DNA of 62,204 bases from Gonapodya prolifera JEL478 (GCA_001574975.1 KQ965747.1:448685-510888), one strand, 5' to 3'. Shown: positions 1 through 12,109, counted from the stretch's first letter. Notes: generated by a model from the sequence alone, not told the origin. Numbers and translations are program-made.

Positions 1-324
1 ACATAATACTCCACACACACCCGCCCGTCCGGACCGAACGCATGATCATTTACTGCGAAGCTACTTTCTTTCAGGATGACTTCGGAAACAGACGCTCCAC
101 TCACCATAAGTAATCTTTGCTAGCTTGCTCAATTTTTCTCTTCGCTCCTACACGTGAGCCATATAATGACTTTGAGGTAAGTTTTCGGGGAGTTTTGGAT
201 GGTGGGGTAACTTTTTGCGTTATTATTCACTTTTGCTGCGCCCTAGAAGGCCCTCGCGCACGTGCCATGTCATTTTAGGCTTTAGCGCGCCAATAAAAAG
301 GTTCAGCGATCGCGAGCAAATTCA
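1..324. other. 5' flank, no gene seen
   Basis: No coding signal is visible. This stretch immediately precedes the transporter start at 325 and probably holds its promoter and 5' leader. No specific motif can be defended. Confidence 0.4.
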
Positions 325-2535
325 ATGAAACAAACCCTTTCGCCACGCCTCGCGAATAATCGAGCGAACACGCAATCGATGGTCGAAGCAACGGCCGAAG
401 AGGCGAAAGTGCTGGATCCCACCGTTGGGAGCGACGCCCCGTTTCCCGAGGAGGACAATGAGAAAGAAGCCAAGGACGAGAAGGGTGGTGATGTGCTCGA
501 CGAGGATGAGACCATTATCACGGCGGCGGATGTCACCAACCGCCTACTTTCACTACGCGATGACTTCGACAAATCAATCACTTTTCGGAGCCTTTTTCTG
601 GCGACCGTTCTGGCCGCCTTCCAGGCTGCTATGACGATGATTTACTACGTGAGTACTTTGTACATTTTTTCATGATAGCGATCACGTGCACACTGACAAA
701 CAATGACGACACGTCCCCTAGTTCAAACCCACATCTGTCAGCATTAAGGAACATTCATTGTGCTCATCGCCTACATCACGGCCTCCTCCGCCTCCAACTC
801 CGTCGCCAGCGTTGTCGTGTTCTCGGCTCAAAATCTGTTCTACGACCTTCCACTCAGCGCCACCACAGTGGTGCTGGGTGTGATCTCGATTCGGTTGTTT
901 GGCTATGGACTCCGCGGCCTCTTGCGCCCGGTTGCCGTTTTAGCACGTTGAAGCTGTATACTGGGGCACTCTCCCAACGGTAAAGACACTACAAGGACTA
1001 CGCTGGGAGCAGAGGAAGAACTCGAAACCGCTTTGCTGGTTCTGGTACAGCTTCGTCGCCATGTTTATCTACCAAATGGTTTCCGGGGTACATCTTCCCG
1101 TGGTTGAACTCCGTCTCAATCCCATGCCTTGCTGCAATGTATGCAGTCGGTAGCAAGGCGTCTGTGCTCCGAAATCTCTTTGGTGGTGCAACAAGTAACG
1201 AAGGACTCGGTCTTTTCTCCTTTTCCTTTGACTGGCAATATGTAAGTCTCATGACGGTCGAAACACCCATCGCCACAATACATCTTTTTATTTTGAAGAT
1301 CACCTCGTTCCAGACTTCCCTTCTCCTCAAGCTCCAGTGGCACCAGGCGGCTGGGTTTGTAGTCTGCTACATCGCCATGCTCGGTATCTACTACGGAAAC
1401 GGCTGGCAAGCGCTTTCGCAACCATTCATGTCAACACGCTTGCAATCTGCCAATGGCTCGGCTTACCCTGTGGCGACGATTTTCGTCGACAGAGCTTTTG
1501 ATGAAGCCGCGCTCGCTCGGTATGGTATCCCGCACCAGTCGGGAAGTTTTGCCTATGCGATGTTTATGGCAAATGCGGTGGTATGTGTGTGCTTTGCTTT
1601 GCCTGTCCCATTACCTTATCCCAACGTATCCCAACGAAGTTCCTGTTGTTTCGATTCCACACGCTAGATGGCACAGTAAATCTTTGCAACGATCTCAAAC
1701 TTGGGGAATACGGTAAGCTTTTGTTCTCTCGAGATCTCAGATTTAAATCTAATCAGGTTGCCATTTCAGTAAAAATCCCTCCGCGCTCAATGTTCCTCAC
1801 TCAGGTCTACGGAACGGTCTTGGGAGGCTTCGTAATGATTTCGATCGTCAATAGCAGCTGCGAACTCCTCGTCAACAGCGATGGAGACTCAAGCTGGAGT
1901 GGAGCGACGCTTCAGTCGTTCAACACAAATGCAGCCTCTTGGGCTTTGGCGCAATACCTGTACAAAGCTGTATCGATGTATGAGATGGTTCCTCTCGGGA
2001 TGGTGATTGGTGCAGGACTGGTTGCGATCCACCGCATTATCACTCATGTAAGTCTTGAATATATGACATCCTTCACGACTCTGAACCTGTCTCATTTGTC
2101 TATCTCCCCAGTTTGTTCCAAAGATCGGAAACGTCTCACTGGACAAAATCAATTTGCCTCACTTCATTCAGTACTCTTGTTACATCCCTTACAACCAATC
2201 CCAGGCCTGCGTCATTTTCAGCACCGTCATCTCCGGATTCTTCACTCAGTTTTACCTCCGAAACTATCGGCCAAGGCTTTTCAAGGACTACATTGTACTT
2301 GGTCATGTGCGCACTGGATGGAGCCAGTCTTACGGTACTTTTTATCTTGTCGTTCGCGGTAATGGGTGCGGCGGGTCCCGCGATTCCTTCTTGGTGGGGA
2401 AACAACACTGACGGAAGTCTGGATCATTGTCCTTTATTTATTACGTCTATGTTTTACGCAACGAATCCTTACCGGTTGCAGAAAACCGTTGCCATTTTTA
2501 ATTTTCTGTTGTATCGCTTGAAGAAGAGTTCTTGA
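325..2535 (+). pseudogene. OPT-family oligopeptide transporter, frame-disrupted
   Basis: OPT proteins are multi-pass plasma or internal membrane transporters that import small peptides or peptide-like metal chelates with protons. Family segments appear in order: an acidic cytosolic N-terminus, FKPTS just after an intron at about 649-721, LIAYITASSASNS, RLFGYGLRGLLRP, YWGTLPTVKTLQGLRWEQRK, FPWLNSVSIPCLAAMYAVGS, NSDGDSSWSGATLQSFNT, YEMVPLGMVIGAGLVAIHRI, TQFYLRNYRPRLFKDY and GAAGPAIPSWWGNN. Introns at about 1242-1298 and 2049-2111 fit GT-AG rules. The segments lie in different frames: one base seems missing near 749, and further shifts fall near 935, 1090 and 1640-1690. Splicing does not explain these. 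The neighbouring GATA gene and the synthase at 44.7 kb have clean frames, which favours real decay here, but draft error is possible. The family call is firm; functionality is doubtful. Confidence 0.85.
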
Positions 2536-3151
2536 GTTCCACTGCCCGAAATACATGCAAATGAAGGTTTTTTTTAAGGCTTCATATGCAAGGAGAAGTG
2601 GGCCATTACAAAACAATTGCATTTTAGTTCGGTAAATTAGAATTGCATCTCGAATCATTCAATTTCAAGTCACTCTGAAAAGCCTTGTAGGCAAGCTGGG
2701 ATAAAAATGCACGTAAAGAACTTTTAGCTTCCTTAGGCGCAACGCCTACTGCGAGCACCCCACGGTTATTGATCCTTCCATGAGGTCGCTATTCACCCAC
2801 AAACGTAAAAGAAACGAAAGTCATTGTTTTGATCTCATTACCGCAAGTCCTATTACTACGATGTTCAGCAAATCCTTGTCTCTGCAGGCGATCACCACAA
2901 CAGCCGCACTGCAGTAACCAGGCTGCCAGACTCCATCTGGGTCCATTCCGCCCAAGCATATTCATCACATGTACGCGCACGCCGCAAGCCACAACCTCGG
3001 GAATATCCAATCCACATCCGATCTTCGCCCCCATCCGCGCAATAAAACAGATTCACAAATGCAAGAAATCCACACTGCCTTCCTTCACTTTCCTAAATTC
3101 TTCCGTCCCTTGTCCCTTCATTCTCCGTTCCGTCGCCAGCATTCCTACCGG
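2536..3151. other. Convergent intergenic region
   Basis: This stretch lies between the 3' end of the transporter and the 3' end of the minus-strand GATA gene. Open stretches on both strands are short and low in complexity. It probably contains the two 3' UTRs. Nothing else was recognised. Confidence 0.4.
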
Positions 3152-5828
3152 TCACATGGACACCTCACTCCTCCCATATTTCCAAACGCCCTGATCCACT
3201 CCCACGCCCACAGCCCTTTCGACCTCCTCCCATCCGCCCATGCCGATCCGTGCCACATCCAACTCAACTGCACCGCCCTTTTCGAACCGCGCGCGTTCGG
3301 CGGGTGTCATGTGGGTGAGCAGCACATGGACTACTGAGGGGAGCAACGAGAGCGGCAGTTGGGAGAGCCGGCGCGCCAGGATCGTCGTGCGGTGCTCGAG
3401 CGAGATGTTGGCAGTGATGGAGGGTGATGGCGTCGGGGTCGGCGTTGATGCGGCAGGTGGTGGCTCGTTGGTACCTGCTGCTAACGAGGGTGGGATGTCG
3501 CTCGCCTGGGCCGCATCTCCCATGACATCGTCCTCGACCGTCGGCAACGGGGGCGGGTCATCGTAGCCGTTTCTGATTGTGGCCTTGCCCTTTCCATCCT
3601 CCTCGTCCGCAACAGGCGAAGGCGACCTTCTCAATACGTCTCCTCCCACAACCATCTCAGCAACCACACCAACACTTCCCCGCCCGGCCCCCGCAGGCCC
3701 GGCCGCGTCAACGGGCGTCGTGGATCTGGACCTACTGCGCGACGATTTGGGGGACAATTGCGGCATCGGCCAGGGTCGGTCGTCGCGGGGGGTGTTGAGG
3801 TGGTCGTGGCGCTGGTGCTCTTCCATGGGTGCATCCGTCGTCGCATTTGTCCCAGTGGGTGCAAAAGCAGCGCCCACGTCCTCGTCCATCTCCATCTCCA
3901 CATCCTCCACCCCGTTAACCACACCCACACCCCTTGCCTCATTCACCCTCTTCCACCGCTCATCCCCTCTCCGCTTCTTATCCTCCGCAACCCTCTTCTC
4001 GACGCCCGCTGCAACGGCGGGAGACACGAGGGGTGTGTGAAGTAGCTCTGGTGAGAGCACAGTTGGCACGGGCGGCGATGTCAGGGGCTGTACACCACGA
4101 GCTGGAGACAAGGATTGAAGCGGAAGATCCAGGACTTGACTCGGCATGAGCGGTGACACACTCTTCTCCCTGGCTCCATCTTCACCGACCCACACGCCGC
4201 TGGACCCTCTCCTGGGTTTTCCACCCGCGCCGCCGCTGCCGCCGCTCCCCCAATGGCCACTCCCGGGGCGGTACTTTGCGTGTGGCATGTCGGGGAGGAT
4301 CTTTCCACGGCGCCATTTGACACCGCATGAGTTGCACAGGATGGCGTATGGTGGGGGGCCGTGGCGCCACTGTTGGTGTTGGGTGGGTGTGGTGTGGGGG
4401 ACAGGTGAGCGAGGATGGCACGACCAAAAACAACTCAAAACGTACCATCGGCGTGCTCCCACTCCCGCAGTATGTACACACCCTGGGGCCGGCGGGCTCC
4501 TCTTCGCGGACGGATTCGGACCGTTTGCGTGACATCGGGGGGCGAGGTTGTTTTGTGGGGCTTGTCGGAGTCGTGTTGGGGAGGCCGACAAGAAGGAATC
4601 CAGCATTTTCGTCGGAGGTGGAGCCGAGGAGGTGCGTGGATGGGATGTGCACGAGACCGCGCCCAGAAGCAGGGACGGCAGCGGGTGAGGAAGGTGAGGA
4701 AGGTGAGGAAGGCGGTAGGAGGGTAGGGCTTGACGGGTTCTGTGGCGGGGCAGGAGAGATGATTGGCGGCGTTGGAAGCGGGAGTGCCAGCGACGGTACA
4801 GTCTCGGGGGGAACTACCGGCGAGGGCGCCGGTGGATCCAATGTGACCTCACCACCTCCCGCGTTGGATGGTGGAGACGCCGACGGCGACGGAAGTGGCA
4901 ACGGCAGCGGCGGCGAGTTTGGCGATGGCGGAACGGCGGCTGCGTACACGATATGTGTGCCGGAATTCTGTGTGCCGAAGGTGCGCGGGGAGTTGGAGGC
5001 GTTTTTGGATAGGCTGCCGACAGAGGAGGAGGAGGACAGGCGCTTAGCGGTACCGGGGCCAGGGCCAGACGCCAGAGGAGGAGGTACGATGACGGCAGAC
5101 CCAGCGAGAGGAACAGGACCAGGAACAGGTGGGGTCCGGCCTCCAGAGGCGCCACCGACAGCAGGGACCGCATCAAGCCTCGCGGGTCCCATTTCGCCGT
5201 CATCCTCCATCCACGCGCGCATGAGTCCTTCTCTCGCGAGCCACACGCGGACTTCGGGAGGTACCAAGGGACTGGCCAGTTGCTCCGTCAAACGGTTTTC
5301 CAGTCTGCTCGCCTTGCGTTGCACGGCGTCCGAGTCGTACCCCGGGTCGAGCCGTCGCCGCACGTGCCGAAACATGAGGCGCAGGTCGCGCACGAGATGT
5401 GGGATGGAGGGGTAGTACGGAAGGCGTTGTTGGATGGGGGAGAGGGATGTCGGGGGGGTCCACATGTCGAGCCCGCCCGGTCCGGCGATAGAGACGGCAC
5501 GTTGGGAACTTGTGCGGGAAAAGGACGAGGTGTTGTCGCGTTTCCGGCGCAAGGGGGGGTCGGAGCCGAACAGGAAGGGGCCAGAGTCTTGGTCGATAAG
5601 CAGACCATTGATGACGGATCGGGCGACAAGGAGGTCCGAGTCTGACATTGGTGGTGGCGGATGCGGGGGTGGGATTGCGGGTGTTGGGTAGTGGGATGAG
5701 GCCGGAGTGGAGGAGGGTGGGTTTGGAGGACGGGTGGCGGGAGATTGCGGCGCACCCGCCGGGCGGGGGAACGAGTGCTGGGAGTAGGCAGGAGAGGCGT
5801 GGCCAAGCATGGAGTTGATCGATGCCAT
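3152..5828 (-). CDS. GATA-type zinc-finger protein, probable transcription factor
   Basis: Two exons (5828-4446 and 4369-3152) separated by a 76-nt GT-AG intron encode about 866 residues. The intron cuts the GATA finger in the middle. Joining the exons gives Cys451, Cys454, Cys473 and Cys476 in CX2CX18CX2C spacing, followed by the typical WRHGP and LCNSCGVKWRRGK segments. That spacing is a fungal GATA subtype that binds GATA-containing DNA in the nucleus. The rest is mostly Pro/Ser-rich and probably disordered. Two patches look folded: residues about 145-210 (LVRDLRLMFRHVRRRLDPGY) and the last ~80 residues (a leucine-rich helix, then MTPAERARFEKGG). The start at 5828 (MASINSM) was preferred over in-frame upstream ATGs because it gives a compact 5' end. 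The target genes are unknown. Long antisense ORFs here are GC shadows. Confidence 0.85.
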
Positions 5829-6782
5829 GGTGAGTGGAGTGGTGAGATGCGAAGGGTGGGTTTGAGTGGGGTTTGTGGCTGCCGAGAGAGCGGAGCGATA
5901 TGGGTGCATTTTTCTCTTTATGCAGTCGCAAAGACGAGAGTACATACCAGATGTGCCACTCAATCGGAAACAAATTGATGTGTTACTGTATTAGGAAAGA
6001 GCAAAGTGCAGAGTGGAGTGTGTGCAACTGCGATGTCGATGCGAATCTGGGTTAGCAAAAGAGACACACGCAGCTCTGTCTCGGTGACTCTAGGCGCTCT
6101 CGCCGACTTGCTCCCCAGCATCGGTTCCCGTCTCCCCCCCAGCCACCCCCGCTATCTCTTCCTCCACAAGGTCACAGTCCTCCTTCCCTCTTTTGCCTCT
6201 TCCGCGGATCCCATCCCCGTCACCGCGCTCATCGCATCGTCGTGTCGCTCACCTCGCCGTCGCCGTGCGCTCTTCGCCCGCCTTCCTGAGTGGGCTTCGT
6301 GTTCCCTGAGAGTTCGTGCACAGCCCGTGCCACGTTTACTTGTATGACACCATCACCCACCGAATTCATCTTTTCTGGAAGCTGCGGAAGGTGAAATGAT
6401 ATCGCGGTTTTCTGTTCTTGCTTATCTACCTAGAGAAGGAGGAACGAAGTTTAAAGAGTCGAGATGGTTGTCGATTGATGCAATGGAGTTTTTCTTTTCC
6501 CCTAAATCAGATGTTCACGCAATTCACCGCCGCAGTTCTGTGCTTACATGAAGGCGCTCTAAAACGAGTAGAAGTCTCCACGCAATATCTTTCCAGCCTC
6601 TCCAACAACTCCCAATGTAGCTCATGAAAATGAGTTATGACACGATTTGCGCGGTGCCACGTCGAGCCCGCACGATGTCGCACCCGAGCATGAGCCAAGT
6701 GACAAATTTATCGCCTTTGGCAAAATTCAAAGTAAATGCAGTCAGGTCCATTCAGTTGCCCACACAAACAGCCCTCAACAAA
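5829..6782. other. Intergenic region between divergent genes
   Basis: This lies between the GATA gene (-) and the kinase-like pseudogene (+), so it should hold both promoters. No recognisable coding sequence or repeat was found. An in-frame ATG at 6624 could extend the kinase gene upstream, but homology with the second copy begins at 6783. Confidence 0.35.
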
Positions 6783-9204
6783 ATGCTTGCAACTGCCTCC
6801 CTACCGCGCCTTCTGGACAAGCTGACAGAGAAAATCGCCCGAAATAACGCTGGGGAGAGTGCTCATGTCGAAAATGCCGCGACGATGCCGGTCAACCGGT
6901 TTGGCTACCCGAATGTCGATCTTTCAAGGAATCGTCGCGGAGAAGTAAAGCTGGCCAAAATTCCAGAGATGTGGGAAATTGATGTCAAGGATGTGGGATG
7001 TTCTTGGGATGAAAGTTGTCTTCTTGGGAAGGGTGGATTCGCAACAGTTTATCGAGGACGATGGGGCAGTTGCGCTCAAGGTGATTGATGTCCAACCTGG
7101 CCTCTTCGATAGTTTGGTGAGCTTCGCGAGAGATCTGTACGTTGCCAACAATTTCATCAATTGCAATATCCAGGAGTTCGAAAATGAAGCTCGTGTTTGG
7201 TACACTGTGGCGTCTGGAGTATCTCGCAATGGCGAGAAGAATTTTTTTGTTTCCCCGCTCATGGAGAACTGCAATGCAAGAGAGTACCTCGAAAGATTGA
7301 AAACGGATGGGGTTTCCGAAGTGGAAATGAAAAAGGAATCATTATGGATTGTGATTCATGTGATACGTTAGTACTTTTTTTGGCTTGTTGACCGACTGCC
7401 ATTTGCATACGTACCTGAAGCTTTTTGACATCGCGCGGGGACTGAAATACCAACATGACAACGACATCCGCCATTTGGACGTGAAACCGGACAACGCCAT
7501 ATTCGATGGTCAACATCGTGCGCTGGTGACAGATTTTGGGACGTGTATTGTCCGCGAGTTGGAGGGGAAAGATCATGGAACCGGGACTCGATTATATATG
7601 TCACCAGAACGGCTTCGAGGAGAGGTTCCAACACCGAAGGCAAATGTCTTTGCATTTGCGATAACTATGTTTGAGGTAAGAGATCTATTGTCCCAGCAGC
7701 GTACTTTGACACCTGACACACGCTTGAAGTTGTGACTTTTATGTGATCCTTACGGTACTGACCCAGACAGGGACCTGATCAGAGAAATTAACGAAGTAAC
7801 TCCCACAAGACCGACTCTGCCATCTAATTGCAATATGCCAGAAGAAATCAAGGCTTTGATGACGCAATGCTGTGATGCAGACCCGGAAAGCGTCCTGATT
7901 TTGATGCATTCGTGGAAGTTATTGCCAGCCATATTTCGTGAGTAAAGAATGGCTTTCCGATTTTGCACAAGTATTCTGAGATAAAATCTTCATTTACACA
8001 AGTTAGACCTGAAGTGGAACGTCCAATGCTGCCAAATATTGAAGATCTGGCGCTCAATGTCACCTATGATGCCTTGGAACTTGCTTCGCTTGCTCGAAAG
8101 TATTTTGATGACTCCGATGGATTTCTGCAAGATTTCACAAAGCCCTTCCCCTTATTTTTAAGGGCCGCAAAATTTTGTCATTCTCAAGCTTCGTTTCAAC
8201 TTGGAAAATTCTACAGAAAAGGGTTGGGTTGGGTGGGATAACGAGGGACTTCAGGGAATCTGCCTGGTGGAACTTGAAAGCTACAGAGCAGGGTCTCGTG
8301 GAAGCACAAAATAGGGCTGCAGAAGACTACTTATGTGGACTTGGAGTCGAGCGCAATTTTAAAATGGGCATATTTTGGTACACCAAGGCAGCTGAGCAAG
8401 GGGATCCAGAAACACAGGCCACTCTTGGAGCGTTCCATGCTTTTGGAGATGGTAGGGTGGAAGTGGACAATAAAAGAGCTTTTTTTTTTTTTTTTTTGGC
8501 TCACCAAGGCAGCAGAACAAGGGAATGAATCGGCGCAGGCCACTCTTGGAGAATTCTACACATGTGGAGATCGAGGTGTGGATGTTGACGAGAGAATGGC
8601 TGTTTTTTTTTTGGCTCACTAAGGCAGTGGAACAAGGAAGCAAATATGGGCATGAAACGCTTATCACAATTGCAGAGGGCGGAAATGCAGACGCGCAATA
8701 CAGCATAGGATGATACTATGCAAAGGGAAAAGGTGTGGTAAGAGACAAGAAAGCAGCATTCTGGTTCACGAAGGCTGCAGAACAAGGAAACGCAGATGCC
8801 CAGTACAATTTGGATACGGAGAAGGTGTGGCGAGGGATGACCAAACTGCGCTTTTTTGGTACGGCAAGGCAGCAGGACAAGGGCATGCAGATGCCCAGTA
8901 CAATGTCGGGCTTAGTTACACAATAGGAAAAGGTGTGGTAACGAACAAAAAGGAAGCAGCGTTCTGGCTCACGAAAGGCTGCAGAGCAAGGAAATGCAGA
9001 TGGCAGTACAATCTTGGATATTTCTATGCAAATGGAGAAGGTGTGGAGAAAGATGACAAGAAAGCGGTGATCTGGTTCACCAAGGCCGCAGAGCAAGGGA
9101 ATGCCGATGCGCAGTACAATGTTGGAATTCGCCACGCAAATGGAGTTGGTGTGAAGAGGGACGCCGAAAAGGCTGCATTTCGGTATTGGAAGGCCGCGCA
9201 ATAA
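6783..9204 (+). pseudogene. Decayed protein kinase / Sel1-repeat gene (copy 1)
   Basis: This is a paralogue of the gene at 22113-24654. It starts with the same MLATA..PRLLDKLT sequence and carries a kinase domain (GKGGFATVYRG loop, VALK lysine, HLDVKPDN catalytic loop, DFG, SPERL) followed by Sel1-like repeats ending ...RYWKAAQ. Compared with copy 2 it has an 8-base deletion near 7063 that breaks the frame, an in-frame 21-base loss near 7215, a Trp codon changed to TGA at 7733-7735, and a frame slip near 7885. Further slips occur around T homopolymers at about 8480 and 8605. Such varied lesions indicate a true pseudogene rather than base-calling error. Introns homologous to those of copy 2 can still be traced. 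Intact relatives combine a TKL-like kinase with a protein-interaction repeat tail. Confidence 0.85.
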
Positions 9205-9299
9205 AGACTTACTTTTGCGCAGCGTTTTTCTGAGCACGAAGTATATGCATATCGTAAGTATAAGGTTTAGACTGCATCAAGAAGACCATATATTTCTCA

Positions 9300-10130
9300 G
9301 GGGGACACATCGCCGTTGCTTCGCTCGCTCCTGTTCACCGTGCCGGCTGCCGCACGCCACTCACAATCCCCCTTGTCACCACTTCAACTTTATTCGCCAG
9401 CTCTTCCCTCTCCTGCTCACTTAAAACATTAAACCTCGCCACAACCAATCACACATCGCTCCATCGCAGCAGGAGACTCAACGTCTGGCGCCTCAGCACC
9501 TCAATTATCACCTCTGGCGGCACGTCGTCAAACCGACACTCGCGCACGATCGTCGCCAGAACGCTTGTCGCAACTAGCACGGCATCCACTCCCGTCTTGC
9601 CCCTTCAGTACCCCAATACGGCATTCGCCACAACTGCCCCTACATTGCAATACAGACTCCCTTGCGGGGCACTGCACGGCGAACCGCCCCGCAGCCGCCA
9701 CGACCTCGCACGCGGCCTTGGTGAGCGACAGCGGTGCACCACTGAGGAATTAGACCACGAGCACCCCGATGCGCTCCACGCTGAAGTCAGCCCGTGACAC
9801 AAGGCCGGCGAGCATGGACTGGCCCGTCATACACCCGCGGGCGTCGCATAGGTCCCACATGTCCACCACGTGGGGAGAGGCGGCGGTGAGAATTCGGGCC
9901 GCGACTGGAGGATGGCCGGGTGGGACCGCATCTCACGGTATGTCCAGTCGATGAGCCAGCACGCTTCAGCGACAGTGAGGAACCCCGGAGTAAGGATGCA
10001 TGTTTGGAGCAGCGTTGCGATTCTGGTCGCGTCAGTATTCCCGCGGGGACGGGGAGGGACGTCACTTCGGTAACGGAGTTTCCCAGTCTAGGAAGAATGG
10101 CGGGGCAGTTTCTAAATGAAACCAAATGGT
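9300..10130 (-). pseudogene. Unrecognised GC-rich coding remnant (left of AT-rich block)
   Basis: On the minus strand, protein-like stretches follow one another while changing frame. One around 10050-9900 reads CILTPGFLTVAEACWLIDWT; another near 9830-9720 contains MTGQSMLAGLVSRADFSVER; another near 9540-9490 contains VRECRFDDVPPEVIIEVLRR. There are stops between them, so the gene is decayed or badly assembled. No family was recognised. Base composition is GC-rich, unlike the sequence starting at about 10200. The similarly decayed minus-strand remnant at 26853-27318 may be the other end of the same gene. Confidence 0.35.
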
Positions 10131-10259
10131 CGTGAAGGACCTAGCAAGACGGTGAGAGCCCCGGTTACAAATTTCAGCTCCCCGTCTCTCCATCGTCGTC
10201 GTCGGGAAAAATGGTTTTGCCGGACGTAAAATTTTCGGATTTTCAATTCTCTACAATTT

Positions 10260-10699
10260 TTACGAATCAATAATTACAAGCCCATTTTCAACGCGAACAT
10301 TGATTTGCTTTCCTTTCACTCCTTCAACATATCCGCTCATATTCCCAAATACACCTTTTACACAAAGATCCCCGTTTTGATAGACAATTTCGTATTTCCT
10401 TGTAGAATCTTTGTTGATTGAATGAAATTGTGTGAATCCCTTGGATTTGAGAATGTGAAGGCCGTCCCACACAATCACATCGTTACTAGAGATGAATGAC
10501 GATGTTGATCAGCGCATGAGCCATGATATCTCATCAAGATTGGTCTGTGGTGCAATAAGAACATCACATACGCTCTATTCTCAACTTTGATGGCCTTCTC
10601 CTCAGCTTCAACCGCCCTCTGCTCAGCTTCTCTGGTCTTCTCCTCGGCTTCTCTCAGCTTCCGCTGCAAATCCGCAATGATCAAGTCTTTTGGATCCAT
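10260..10699 (-). CDS. Small coiled-coil protein, unknown function (gene A)
   Basis: Two exons (10699-10572 and 10485-10260) around an 86-nt GT-AG intron encode about 117 residues. The N-terminal ~45 residues (MDPKDLIIADLQRKLREAEE...) form a heptad-rich, Glu/Lys/Arg-rich coiled coil. The second exon encodes a compact, beta-rich-looking domain (DVIVWDGLHILKSKGFTQFH...) that I do not recognise. The intron and the adjacent coiled-coil codons are nearly repeated 440 bp upstream in gene B, so the two genes arose by local duplication with different 3' exons. Function is unknown. Confidence 0.55.
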
Positions 10700-10790
10700 T
10701 GTAGAAGTTGTGACGAAAATTATTGCGGAAATTTTTACGATCAGGGACACTTCGCAATTTCATCAACATTCCACAAATTTCAGAAAAGCT

Positions 10791-11176
10791 TCAAAGCACA
10801 ACAAATTTTTTATTGTCATTACTACAATGCCTTTGCTTCCTGGAGAAACAATTGAAGAGTTTGAGCGCCGCATACACCTTTTCTAAAAACCTTTGAAAAT
10901 CCAAAGAAACTGACTTCACATCATCACTAGAGGCAAATGACGATGTTGATCAGCGCATGAGCCATGATATCTCATCAAGGTTGGTCTGTGATGCAACAAA
11001 AACATCACGTACGCTCTATGTTCAGCTTTGATGGCCCTCTCATTGGCTTCAGAAGCCTCTTGTTTGGCCTCGGCTGCTTCTTTCCTTGCTCGAGAAGTTG
11101 TTCTCTTGGCTTCGGCTGCTTCTAGTTTGGCTTTCGTCGCCTGGTATCGGATTGTTCTTCCATTGTCTGCAATATC
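10791..11176 (-). CDS. Small coiled-coil protein, 5' exon not identified (gene B)
   Basis: This is a paralogue of gene A. An exon at about 11176-11013 encodes an Ala/Glu/Lys-rich coiled coil (AEAKQEASEANERAIKAE). It is followed by an intron (11012-10927) almost identical to that of gene A, then a different 3' exon (10926-10791) ending ...NDNKKFVVL. The upstream edge looks like an intron acceptor, so a first exon probably lies further upstream. The role is unknown. It is divergent to the membrane/coiled-coil gene at 11217. Confidence 0.4.
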
Positions 11177-11216
11177 TTATTGGGAAATATTTTCTGTTAC
11201 TTTCTCCAAAAGGCTC

Positions 11217-11714
11217 ATGAGGACATCAATTGGTATCTTCAGCTTTGGTGTGACACTAGGATATGGAATTGGGTTTTACCAAGTCCTTTCGACTACCCGT
11301 AAATTTGAACAAGAACGCTTGCGTGCTGATAATGCAGAAAAGAATGCCAAGGAGTCTGCTATTTTTGATATTCAGAAATGGATTCAGAAAGATCATCAGC
11401 CCCTAGCTACAAAACTCAATGCAATCAGTTTATTTCAGTGGTCAGAACTCCAAAAGACTGATCAAAGGATGATGATTCGTCTAGCACTCCATCCTCCAAC
11501 GAGGCTATCTTTTACCCCATGGGGGTGCACTGTTTTTGGTGAACTGAGTGTTGAAGGCCGAGCCTCCGGAACCTTGTGCAAAACATATGATGAATTCAAC
11601 ATTTTCATGATGAACAAAATCCTGGGGCCTCAGAGAATGCAATTGATTGAAGAGAAAAGGAATGAAATTGCCAAGATTGAAGAAGAATTTACAGAAAAGC
11701 TTTGTAGTATTTAA
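11217..11714 (+). CDS. Single-pass membrane coiled-coil protein, unknown
   Basis: An intact ORF of 165 residues. It opens with one hydrophobic, glycine-rich segment (SIGIFSFGVTLGYGIGFY, residues about 4-21) followed by a charged helix (KFEQERLRADNAEKNAKES). The middle is unrecognised (LHPPTRLSFTPWGCTVFGEL) and the protein ends in a second coiled coil. The start at 11217 was chosen because the upstream part of the same frame is antisense to gene B. No family was recognised; a membrane-anchored cytosolic protein is the simplest reading. Confidence 0.5.
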   Translation: MRTSIGIFSFGVTLGYGIGFYQVLSTTRKFEQERLRADNAEKNAKESAIFDIQKWIQKDHQPLATKLNAISLFQWSELQKTDQRMMIRLALHPPTRLSFTPWGCTVFGELSVEGRASGTLCKTYDEFNIFMMNKILGPQRMQLIEEKRNEIAKIEEEFTEKLCSI

Positions 11715-11758
11715 TCACTGGTATCTAAAGGAAATCGGTTTATTCTTCATCTCCCACC

Positions 11759-12109
11759 TCAGGCGCCATTTCTCCTCGTTTTAATTACAAAATCTGTGAA
11801 TAAATGTCTCGATTCCACAAAATCTTTGGTTTCACTCTCCAAATCACGGGACACCTCTTCAATTGCCCATGGTAGAAGCCGTATAATAGTCTGAACTGCA
11901 ACATCCCTAGGCAAAACGTGCTTGTTGGTTCCATTTTCCATATCAGAAACGGTGTCTTTTGGTGATAATTGTTGGGAGGGGTGATCATGAGCATACTTCT
12001 TGCAAGCTCCACGCCACCTAGACTCTAGTTTTGCAGATAAACGAGAAAGTATGTCCACATTTGGAAATATAGTAGAAAGTGTAGTAGGAAGATCAATTTC
12101 CGTTGACAT
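11759..12109 (-). CDS. Hypothetical protein, 116 residues
   Basis: An uninterrupted ORF starting MSTEIDLPTTLSTIFPNVDI and ending KTRRNGA. It looks soluble and mainly helical, with no signal peptide or membrane segment. It is the last of five consecutive minus-strand genes (17.3 to 11.8 kb) with very short spacers. No family was recognised. Confidence 0.45.
   Translation of the reverse strand: MSTEIDLPTTLSTIFPNVDILSRLSAKLESRWRGACKKYAHDHPSQQLSPKDTVSDMENGTNKHVLPRDVAVQTIIRLLPWAIEEVSRDLESETKDFVESRHLFTDFVIKTRRNGA

Noticed and set aside
2829-3337. Overlapping plus-strand ORFs of about 120 codons
   Set aside because: Low-complexity His/Pro/Ser composition in two competing frames, and no start context or homology.
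4327-5415. 362-codon plus-strand ORF, Gly-rich
   Set aside because: It is antisense to the GATA gene, whose minus-strand frame encodes a real finger across a good intron. The Gly-rich ORF is a shadow of GC-rich Pro codons.
10475-11140. Crinkler-type effector genes considered for the coiled-coil pair
   Set aside because: No LFLAK-like N-terminus or downstream nuclease/NTPase domain is visible.
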